DNA of 11,714 nt from Oehlia diaphana (GCA_003833135.1 QZLH01001188.1:25519-37232); one strand, 5' to 3'. Numbered from the stretch's first letter, positions 1 to 7,818 are shown. Program-made: numbers and translations. Notes: a model not told the origin generated them from the letters alone.

Positions 1-13
1 AAAAAAATTTTTT

Positions 14-59
<46 letters not shown>

Positions 60-597
60 ATATATATTTACATAAAAGGAGCTAGTGGAAAGGAAAAATT
101 TGAAATAGAAGTTTAAAGTTTCTAAACTTTCAAAAAAAAAAAAAAATTATTGAAATTTAAAAATTCATTAAAACAGAAAAAAAAGGATTTCTTTTTTTCG
201 TTTTCAAAAAATATTTGAGTTGAGCATTATATATAAATTATATTATATAATAATTTTATTTTTCTTTCTTTAAATAATAAAATTTTTTGTTTAATAATGT
301 AAATCACAAAATTTATATTTATGAATTTAAATTGTGCAAAACTTTTTTGAAATACAATATATAGAATACAACAAATTATTATAAATTATAATAAAGAATA
401 TCCGCAATTTGAACAAGTTAATTCTCCATAATTAGAAATTTGATTCCCAAGAATCTAAATATTTCTGCCCAGACATTATATGTGATGAGATTTCAATCAT
501 TTCATATACTTTTAATTAAAATTATTTGTTTGTATTTACAGTTACAGTTGACTAATTAAGCCGAAACGTGGCAGACTATACCTGAATAACCCAATTA
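1..597. other. AT-rich non-coding DNA with poly-T tract
   Basis: An almost uninterrupted T run occupies about positions 16-58, and A runs occur near 131-146. The rest is AT-rich sequence in which I see no sustained reading frame, RNA gene or recognisable element end. A long T tract can be the tail of a minus-strand retroposed copy, but no element body could be recognised next to it. Nothing functional is supported. Confidence 0.6.
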
Positions 598-718
598 TTA
601 TCAGTTATATGTTTATTGACACGCTTCTCAAAAGATATCTAATATGTTTCATCAGCAATAATTAAAAATTGTTTGATCTTTGTTACATTCATCAAATGCT
701 CGATATGATTTACGTATA
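598..718 (+). repeat. Direct repeat, long copy (121 bp)
   Basis: This segment begins TTATCAGTTATATG and ends CGATATGATTTACGTATA. It recurs in the same orientation at 913-1015. The two copies align with only a few substitutions and two gaps. This copy carries two 9-nt blocks missing from the other: CGCTTCTCA after TTGACA, and a block around ATCAAATG before CTCGATATG. Each block is flanked by short repeats that would permit slippage deletion. No coding potential is apparent. Confidence 0.85.
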
Positions 719-912
719 TTATTTATCGTAGTATAGAAAACAGCTTCCTATTATGTATGATTTGTGTGTGTTATATCATGTAGTGTTTTTAATAAAAAAG
801 GTATGATTTCTGTGATGTAGTATTGAAAGATCATCAAAACACTTGGCAGGTATACTCTTTACTAGACGAATTTAGAAAAAAAATGTTGTTAAAATTATTT
901 TAATTTGTGACT

Positions 913-1015
913 TTATCAGTTATATGTTTATTGACAAAAGATATCTAATATGTTTCATTAGCAATAATTAAAAATTAATTGATCTTTGTTACATTCTCGA
1001 TATGATTTACGTATA
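913..1015 (+). repeat. Direct repeat, short copy (103 bp)
   Basis: Second copy of the 598-718 repeat, in the same orientation, starting about 315 bp downstream. Its 18-nt length difference is fully explained by two 9-nt deletions. Between the copies (719-912) there is AT-rich sequence with a weaker internal echo (GTATGATTT...TGATGTAG near 754 and 801). The arrangement could be a decayed element with flanking repeats or a local duplication. No terminal motifs distinguish these. Confidence 0.85.
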
Positions 1016-1798
1016 CTGTATTTTGGATTATATTAATTTTAAAATTAGCTGTTTAGTCCTATAAATAAAATAGTAATATAATTAGTAATCTTGCTTACTT
1101 AATCAAAAGATACCTTATTTACCTAAGCAGGATCTGTCGATAATTTCCTAATTTTGATTGGTTTACAAAATTAAATGAACTTAATTTAATCATTCCCATT
1201 ATTATATATCTCGAAAATTTATTATGCTTTCTGGTCTACCAAATGAGGCACGTTATTAATTTACATCACATGAAATCACATGAACCAAAATCTCAAAATT
1301 GATTGGGAGGGTGATTTCCCCCTTTTTAACTGACGCAAGCCTATATCTTCTCAATGAATATAATTAGATCGTTTTCTTTTATGTACGATTTTTCACAAAC
1401 ATTTGGGTCGTTAATGTCGGTCAACTTTCGCTCGAATCGCAATTTGAAAAATTCGAAATTTTTAAATCAATCCGCTTTTGGCGCTAAATTTTTTGAGTGA
1501 ACACTACTATATGCGTTATATATAGATACCTTCAGACCGTTCATATGCAAAATATAGAGCGTCAGTAAAATTTATTGCACAAGTAAACCACGAAAATTGA
1601 ACTTGTATTTTTCATCGATTTATTATGCGATCTACACATTTATATTTATCTTAATGCCTTAGATAATAAAATACCTTTGTCATTTACAATACACGACAGT
1701 GAATACAAAAACAACTTTTTCTGATTGTGTCTGATAGTTTCGATTAAAATCGTTTCTAATAAATTTGATTCAATTTTCTATTAATTCAATTTTGCCAG
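1016..1798. other. Non-coding AT-rich stretch upstream of the decayed gene
   Basis: No open frame with protein-like composition was found. A slightly more GC-containing patch around 1400-1500 has TTCG/CGAA motifs and a near-palindrome AAAATTCGAAATTTT but no assignable element. The last 30 bases, a T/C-rich run ending TTTTGCCAG at 1798, look like a 3' splice site feeding the reading frame at 1799. The missing 5' exon was not recognised. Confidence 0.5.
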
Positions 1799-2395
1799 AA
1801 TCCACTTGATATTCTCTCTTTAAGTCATAGATCAGAAAAAGAATTTAGAGGACTGAATATTTCCCCTGATGGAGAAGATGATAATTTAAAAAAATCACGT
1901 TACATATTTGGTTCACTTAATTACTTTGCGATTATCTTAAATAGCGAAAATGAAAAAGAATTACCTAATGGATACAAAATGTTATACAATAAATTTAGTC
2001 GTTTTCTTAACAATTTAATTACAGTATCTTAAAATATTTCAAGAAATACAAAGGATATTATTATTAAAAGCGATCTAAGTGATATCGAATATAATACGCA
2101 TAAAATCATTATGCAATAGTAAAGAACAGCAAAAATCGTAAAATGTGATTGCTACTCTCAAAATATATTAAATTCTGAAGCTGCAAAATTATCATTCAAA
2201 GCTAGTTGCCTGATAGAAAGATGCAATGTTACTAGTAATCATCATCATAAATTTTGTGAGTGCAATTTTTTAATCGAATTTCATTCTCAAGGATCCAGAA
2301 AAATACAAAATTTCTTAAATCATATTAATTATTTTTGCGTTAGTTATTATTCGTTAGTTATTATTATTATTCTAGGTTTGCAATTTAACATATAA
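1799..2395 (+). pseudogene. Decayed gene of unknown family, 3' part
   Basis: One reading frame runs from the putative acceptor CAG at 1796-1798 to TAA at 2393-2395, about 199 codons, interrupted only by TAA at 2030 and adjacent TAG and TAA at 2117 and 2120. That is far fewer stops than expected in DNA this AT-rich, and composition is protein-like: early GLNISPDGEDDNLKKSRYIF, later a Cys/His-rich part (CDCYSQN, ASCLIERCNVTSNHHHKFC). A strong donor GTGAGT at 2256 and acceptor TTATTCTAG ending 2375 define a plausible 120-nt intron. Since 120 is a multiple of three, the frame survives splicing or read-through; spliced, the protein ends KFCLQFNI. I do not recognise the family. The 5' portion is missing or in unrecognised exons. 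The three stops could each come from a Gln codon by C-to-T change, which is inference. Confidence 0.6.
2256..2375 (+). other. Putative intron in the decayed gene
   Basis: It begins GTGAGT and ends with a T-rich tract and CTAG. Removal joins AAA TTT T to GT TTG CAA in frame. If retained, the same frame reads through a hydrophobic segment (YYSLVIIIILGLQF), so the intron call rests on splice-site quality and length alone. Confidence 0.45.
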
Positions 2396-2603
2396 TATTA
2401 GTGTAATGATGAATAACATAGATATGATATCGAAATCATTTTAAGAATAAAGAGAGGGAAAATTTGCCTCAAGAACACAGACAGATCATAAAGCTCTGCA
2501 TTAGAATCTGCATTTTAAAGGATCTTTACCGCACGGGTCTTTAACAAGATTGTGACAATTTTTTTGATTTTAAATATCTTATTCAAATTTATAAATTGAA
2601 TGT

Positions 2604-2640
2604 TTGATATCGAACTTTGCCACTTTATGTTCGATATCAA
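2604..2640. repeat. Perfect 12-bp stem hairpin
   Basis: TTGATATCGAAC (2604-2615) and GTTCGATATCAA (2629-2640) are exact reverse complements with a 13-nt spacer. The GATATCG core recurs at about 2427 and 2806. It lies immediately left of the inverted-repeat element at 2670-2781 and may belong to the same repeat family. Both strands happen to be open here, but the translations are repeat-derived and not taken as genes. Confidence 0.8.
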
Positions 2641-2669
2641 TATTTTCGCCATATACAGTAGTTCGATTC

Positions 2670-2781
2670 GGTTACGGTACATTTCGCCGAAAAATATTGC
2701 CAACATTTGCAGAATTATAAATAACTCAGGCCAGAGATTATTTTTCGGTGAAATGGCTTTCGGCGAAATGTCCCGATACCG
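2670..2781. mobile_element. Small inverted-repeat element with TTTCGGCGAAATG motifs (MITE-like)
   Basis: Ends 2670-2693 and 2758-2781 are inverted repeats matching at 21 of 24 positions, including a perfect 14-bp core (ACATTTCGCCGAAA at 2680-2693, its complement at 2758-2771). A third, slightly altered motif copy (TTTTCGGTGAAATGG) lies just inside the right arm at 2742-2755. The interior is about 64 bp with no coding content. Outside the arms, TTCGATTC (2662-2669 and 2782-2789) is repeated directly, which could be an 8-bp target duplication or part of a longer repeat. This looks like a miniature element, but its superfamily is not determinable from one copy. Confidence 0.55.
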
Positions 2782-3094
2782 TTCGATTCTGGTATTGTAC
2801 AATATAGATATCGGTACAAAAAAAAATTTTATAATTGTGATCCGTTACAATAAACGATTTTGGAGAAGGTCATTAGTCTAATATTGCATCACGTAAACTA
2901 TTGTTATTAAATATTTATTGGATTTGGATTCTTCAATAACTTTGTGTAACTTGATACACGAGTTACGGTTGCTGAGAATATAAAATCCATCTTTTTTTTT
3001 TTAACTGAATGCAGCTCATTATCTTTACAATAAGTACAGTAGTTAGTTAATATATTTACAATTTATTATTTCGTAATTAATTAATTCTTACATT
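2782..3094 (+). promoter_or_regulatory. Upstream region of the kinase-type gene, no defined promoter motif
   Basis: AT-rich sequence between the inverted-repeat element and the ATG at 3095. It contains a short inverted repeat (GTAACT/AGTTAC near 2946-2966) and a T run at 2992-3002. No convincing TATA or initiator element could be singled out in a background this AT-rich. The assignment as upstream regulatory DNA is positional only. Confidence 0.25.
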
Positions 3095-3123
3095 ATGAGT
3101 GAAGATTCACCTAATTTAAGGGA
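3095..3123 (+). CDS. Putative first exon of the kinase-type gene (MSEDSPNLR...)
   Basis: An ATG at 3095 opens nine complete codons (MSEDSPNLR) and the first two bases of a tenth. It is followed by a good donor, GTGAGTATAT, at 3124. The exon ends in phase 2, and the zinc-ribbon exon at 5861 also needs two preceding bases (A, then TGT GGA TGT TGT). The two ends therefore fit whether all, some or none of the intervening 3-nt micro-exons are included. The exon's last bases (AATTTAAG then GGA before GTGAGT) match the context of several micro-exons downstream (TTTAAG, GGA, GTAAGT), so this exon end looks like the seed, or another unit, of the array. Without transcript data the start is provisional. 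Confidence 0.45.
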
Positions 3124-5860
3124 GTGAGTATATTAGAGTTTTATATTGATTTTGTCATTAACTAACACTTCATTAATTATAAAATAATAGACGGTAATTA
3201 TATCATTTTTAAAATTGGAGTTTTATAATGATTTTATCACTAACTAACACTTTATTTCTCTAATCAATTACAATTCAATTAAATTACCAGTTTGTAAGTA
3301 TATCATTTTTAAAATTGGAGTTTATAATGATTTTATCATTTCATTTTTCTAATTAATCACTGATCAACCACAATTCAATAAATTACCAGACAGTAAGTAT
3401 ATCATAATTGAAATCAAAGTATCATAATAATTTTATCATTAACTAATTCTTATTAATTATGAATAATAGGCAGTAATTATTTCACTTTTAAAATTGGAAT
3501 TTATAATTATTTATTACTAACTAATACTTCATTTTTAATCAATACCAATTAATCATGATTCAATTAAATTACCAGTTTGTAAGTATATCATTTTTAAAAT
3601 TGGAGTTTTATAATGATTTTGTTATTAACTAACATTTCATTTTTCTATTCAATTACTGCTAAATCATGATTTAAGAGAGTAAGTATATCATTTTTTAAAT
3701 TGAAGTTTTGTAATAATTTTGTCATTAACTAACACTTCATTTTTTCAACCATTTTTGATCAATTATAATTTAAGGGAGTAAATATATCATTTTTAAAATT
3801 GAAACTTTATGATGATTTATTACTAATTAATACTTTATTTCGTTAATTAATCACAATTCAATTAATTACTAGTTTGTAAGTATATCATTTTTAAAATTGA
3901 AATTTTATTATGATTTTGCCATTAACTAAAACTTTATTTTTCTAATCAATTACCAATTAATTACAATTCAATTAAATTACCAGACAGTAAGTATATTATA
4001 ATTGAAATCAAAGTTTAATAATAATTTTGTCATTAACTAACATTTCATTTCTCTAATCAATTACAATTTAATTAAATTACCAGACAGTAAGTATATTATA
4101 ATTGAAAACAAAGTTTTATAATGATTTTGTCATTAATTAACACTTTATTTTTCTAATTAATTACTGATCAATTATAATTTAAGGGAGTAGGTATATTATT
4201 TTTAAAATTGAAATTTTATAATAATTTTGCTATTAACTAATACTTTATTTTTCTAATCAATTACTTATTAATTATAATTCAATTACCAGCTAGTAAGTAT
4301 ATTATATTTGAAATCAAAAGTTTTATAATGATTTTTTCATTAATTAACACTTCATTTTTCTAATTATTTACTGATCAATTACAATTTAATTAAATTGCTA
4401 GACTATAAGTATATCATAATTGAAATCAAAGTTTTTTAATGAATTTTATTATTAATTAATACTTCATTTTTCTAATCAATTGCCAATTAATTACAATTCA
4501 ATTAAATTACCAGACAGTAAGTATATTATAATTGAAATTATAATTTTATAATAATTTTATCATATTCTAATATTTCATTCTTTTATCAATCACTAATCAA
4601 TCACAATTCAATTTAAATTACCAGTTTGTAAGTATATTATTTTTAAAATTGAAATTTTACAATAATTTGTTATTAACTGTTATTAACTAACACTTTATTT
4701 TTTTAATCAATTACTTATTAATTACAATTCAATTAAATTATCAGATAGTAAGTATATTATAATTGAAATTGAAGTTTCATAATAATTTTATCTTTAATTA
4801 ATACTTCATTTTCTAATTATTTATCAATTAATCATAATTTAAAGAAGTAAGTATATTATTTTTAAAATTGGAGTTTTATAATAATTTTATTACTAACATA
4901 CATTTTATTACTCTGATTAATTACTTATTAATCACAATTCAATTAAATTACCAGACAGTAAGTATATTATAACTGAAATTAAAGTTTTTTATAAAATAAT
5001 TTTGTCATTAATTAACATTTTTATTTTTCTATCAATTACTAATTAATTAAATTATCAGTTTGTAAATATATTATTTTTAAAATTGAAATTTTATAATGAT
5101 TTGTCATTAATTAATACTTTATTTCTCTTAATACAATTCAATTAAATTACCAGACAGTAAGTATATCATAATTAAAATCAAAATTTTATAATAATTTTAT
5201 TATTAATTAATATTTATTAATTGTAAAACAATAGAAAGTAATTATATTATTTTGAAATTAAAGTTTTATAATAATTTTATTATTGATTAACACCTCATTT
5301 TTCTAATTATTTACTGATTAATTATAATTCAATTAAATTATCAGATCGTAAGTATATCATAATAAAATCAAAATTTTATAATAATTTTGTTATTAACTAA
5401 TACTTCATTTTTCTATTCAATATTTCAATTACTAATAAATCATAATTTAAGAACGTGAGTATATTATTTTTAAAATTGAAATTTCATAATGATTTTATTA
5501 TTAACTAATACTTTATTTTTAATCAATACTAATCAATCATAATTTAATTAAATTACCAGTTTGTAAGTATATTATTTTTAAAATTGAAGTTTTATAATGA
5601 TTTTATTATTAATATTTATTTACTTACTAATATTTATTATTTATAAAATATATAATAGGTGGTAATTATAACATTTTTAAAATTGATTTATAAGATTTTA
5701 TTATTAACTAATATTTTAATACTAATTAATTACAATTTAATTAAATTATCAGTATTGGGTAAGTATATTATTTTAAAATTAGAATTTTATAATGATTTTA
5801 TTATTAACTAGTACTTTATTTTTCTAACATTTATTAATTACCAATTAATTTTAATTTAAG
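3124..5860 (+). repeat. Tandem array of 27 intron-like units separated by 3-nt micro-exons
   Basis: About 27 tandem units of 67-117 nt, mostly 95-109. A typical unit starts GTAAGTATAT, then either CATTTTTAAAATTGGAG or TATAATTGAAATCAAAG, then TTTTATAATGATTTTG, a branch-site-like TTAACTAAC, a pyrimidine tract and an AG end, usually ATTACCAG. Between each AG and the next GT lie 3 nt. Micro-exon starts: ACG 3191, TTT 3291, ACA 3390, GCA 3470, TTT 3576, AGA 3676, GGA 3775, TTT 3873, ACA 3984, ACA 4084, GGA 4184, CTA 4290, ACT 4402, ACA 4514, TTT 4625, ATA 4745, GAA 4844, ACA 4955, TTT 5059, ACA 5154, AAA 5235, ATC 5345, AAC 5452, TTT 5560, GTG 5659, and a 6-nt TATTGG at 5753. 26 of 27 units begin GT (4405 has AT) and 26 of 27 end AG (aligned position 4842-4843 is AA). 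That the units are spliced is inference; the whole block could also be removed as one intron or be an inert satellite. Confidence 0.85.
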
Positions 5861-6626
5861 ATGTGGATGTTGTAAAATATGTGGTAATAAATGGGAACTA
5901 TCTTTTAATTTATATATTAAATGGTATCAAAATTATCAAACAAAAGTGTTAAAAAAAATTCTTACAAATTCAACCTGTAAAAATAAAAAAATTTATGATT
6001 TCATTCAAAAAATGTAATCAAAAATTAGTTATGCAGAAGATATTGTATTTGAATGGATACCATATATTCAGTTTAATAATATTAAAAAGATAATAAAAAT
6101 AGAAAAAGGTAGTTTTATTACTAAATATTTAGCAATATGAAAAGTCAAATTCTTTTATATCATATAATTTCTGATTGGTTAAAAAAAAATTAATTATTTG
6201 ATTTGCATATTACATATATAAATTTGGTAATACACAGTATTTACAATAAATGCTAGTGGAAAGATGGTTTATTATATTATGAATCTAATAACCAAAAATT
6301 TAAAAGAGCATTAGATAAAAATGATATCTTAAAGTATTTATATAATTCACAAAATATTGTTGATAAATTTTTAAATGTTATTTTAAAATATAGTTCACAA
6401 AGCATTATTGATAAATTTTTATATGAAGTATAAAATTTCTTTTTAATTTAAATATTTTTTTTTAATATAATAATAATATATTTTATATTTTTTATATTTA
6501 ATAGGTTAAAGAATATACAATTGAACGAGGACATAAAGGTTTATTTTCAGTAACACAAAAAAATTTATATATGGAATATCTCAAAATCCTGATATAAAAG
6601 ATTATATTATGGTTCTTCATTATGAA
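5861..6626 (+). pseudogene. Kinase copy 1: zinc-ribbon plus N-lobe, truncated and broken
   Basis: Follows the array's last acceptor (TTTAAG, 5860) and reads CGCCKICGNKWEL, a Cys-pair zinc-ribbon-like start. Then come TNSTCKNKKIYDFIQKM, a TAA at 6015, and FEWIPYIQFNNIKKI with a degenerate Gly loop (KGSFITKYLAI) ending at TGA 6138. About 115 nt of unrelated AT-rich sequence (6140-6253) interrupts. The kinase then resumes as WKDGLLYYESNNQKFKRALD with Lys-containing DILKYLYNSQNIVDKF, followed by a partial internal duplication (SSQSIIDKFLYE). An intron (6428-6504) splits E from VKEYTIERG. After a frame change near 6572 the frame reads YGISQNPDIKDYIMVLHYE and runs into copy 2. The C-lobe is absent, so no active kinase is possible. 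Residues match the expanded tyrosine-kinase-like family of Rhizophagus-type fungi (recognition, not search). Confidence 0.8.
6428..6504 (+). other. Intron in kinase copy 1
   Basis: 77-nt GT-AG intron (GTATAA...TTTAATAG) between FLYE and VKEY, phase 0. The same position and phase is used in copy 2 at 6980-7053, which supports both introns and the duplication. Confidence 0.8.
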
Positions 6627-7818
6627 ATGCATTGTAAAAAATGTTATAAAAATATAAATATTTATGAAGGATGTAAATTATGTTTAATAGATTCTTTAAA
6701 AGAAAATTTTACAAACTGGACTAATGGAAATAAAATAATTGATAATGTTATTCAAGAAATGCAATTAAAAACATCTGATAAATTAATTGAATGGATACCA
6801 TACAATCAGTTTAATAATGTTAAAAAAATAGGTAAAGGTAATTTTTCTACAGTATATGGAAAAATGGTCTATTATATTATAATTCTATTAAACAGGAATT
6901 TATAAAAATATCAAATGAAAATGTTGCCTTAAAATGTTTAGATAATTCTTAAAATATTACTTATGAGTTTTTAAAGGAGGTATGAAATTACTTTTAAATT
7001 TTAATTAAATACTTTTTTTTTAATATAATAATATATTTGTTATATTTTAATAGGTTAAAGGATATTCAGTTGTAAAATAGAATAATATTATTAAAATATA
7101 TAGAATATCTCAAAATCCAGATACAAAAAATTATATTATAGTTCTTCAATATGCAGAAAGTGAAAATTTTAGTAATTGGGTAAATATGAATTATAAAGAT
7201 TTTGATTGGAAAAATAAAAGTATTAGGTGATATTATTGAAGGTCTTAAAGAAATTCTTGAAAAACAAATAGTTCATCATGATTTTTATACAAGAAATATA
7301 TTATTTAATAAAGCTTTCAGATATGGGATTATGTGGAAAAGTTGAAAAAGTTGATAAAATAAGTAAAACAAAAATTTATGGAGTTATACCTTATGTAGCT
7401 CCTGAAGTATTAAGAAAAAAACCTTATACTCAAACAGCAGATATATATAGTTTTAGTATGATTATGTATTTTATAGCGACTGGAGAACAACCTTTTGCCA
7501 ATTATGAACATAATTATATTTTAGTATTAAGGAATTAGACCTGAAATAAATGAATCAGAATTACCAAAATGTTATATTAATTTAATGAAAAGATGTTGGG
7601 ATTCAAATTCAAATAATAAACCCAATACTATTAAAATAAAAGAAGAAATTAAATTATTTTATAATTCATTTAAGGATGATGATAATAAAATTAAAAAGCA
7701 ATTTGAAGAAGCAGAAAATTTTAAGAAAGAAAATGTATTAACAACTACTCATCCACAAGCTATTTATACATCTCAATTGCTTAATCCTTTTACAGAAGAT
7801 TTTTTAATAACTCAATAG
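6627..7818 (+). pseudogene. Kinase copy 2: zinc-ribbon plus near-complete kinase domain, broken
   Basis: Begins with CKKCYKNINIYEGCKLC, a four-Cys zinc-ribbon-like motif, then ENFTNWTNGNKIIDNVIQEM, EWIPYNQFNNVKKI and the Gly loop GKGNFSTVY. A deletion of about ten bases near 6855 removes the residues before the expected Trp and shifts frame. Lys of subdomain II is in ENVALKCL. TAA at 6950 and TAG at 7078 interrupt. After the intron come ISQNPDTKNYIIVLQYAE, a shift near 7217, DIIEGLKEILEKQIVHHDFYTRNILF (catalytic-loop Asp and Asn present; HHD replaces HRD), and a shift near 7315. Then LSDMGLCG (DFG position), IPYVAPEVLRKKPY (APE), DIYSFSMIMYFIATGEQPF, a shift near 7532, and KCYINLMKRCWDSNSNNKP. 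Catalytic residues survive, but the breaks make it non-functional. Expected role would have been Ser/Thr/Tyr phosphorylation in signalling; substrate unknown. The C-terminal tail (HPQAIYTSQLLNPFTEDFLITQ) is family-typical. Confidence 0.88.
6980..7053 (+). other. Intron in kinase copy 2
   Basis: 74-nt GT-AG intron (GTATGA...TTTAATAG) between FLKE and VKGY in phase 0, homologous to 6428-6504. Its preservation shows that splice sites in this locus outlast the reading frame. Confidence 0.8.

Noticed and set aside
598..1015. Solo or paired LTRs of a retrotransposon
   Set aside because: The repeats lack TG...CA ends, no primer-binding or polypurine site is visible, and only about 190 bp without coding content separates them.
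2660..2800. tRNA B-box-like GTTCGATTC sequences
   Set aside because: No acceptor or anticodon stem can be drawn around either copy, and both lie in the repeat cluster.
2515..2802. Minus-strand open frame of 95 codons
   Set aside because: It overlaps an open frame on the other strand and both are created by inverted repeats (GATATCGAAC, TTTCGGCGAAATG). The translated motif repeats reflect DNA repeats, not a protein.
2600..2881. Plus-strand open frame of 93 codons
   Set aside because: It lies across the hairpin and the small inverted-repeat element. Repeated FDI and FGEM segments come from the repeats, and no family resemblance or gene context was seen.
3124..5860. CRISPR-like array or ordinary satellite
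   Set aside because: Units are diverged throughout, there are no unique spacers, and each unit carries ordered splice signals. The setting is a eukaryotic gene. Plain satellite remains possible but does not explain the fixed 3-nt intervals and matching phases at both ends.
3124..5860. Recursive splice sites (zero-length exons, AG directly followed by GT)
   Set aside because: Every boundary has three bases between AG and GT, so these are not classical ratcheting points.
2030..7818. Reassigned genetic code with TAA/TAG read as Gln
   Set aside because: Many stops sit at Gln positions, but CAA is used normally for Gln in the same genes. The transposase and the OTU-like frame end at TAA or TAG, and frameshifts and deletions also break the kinase copies. 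Decay explains the data better.
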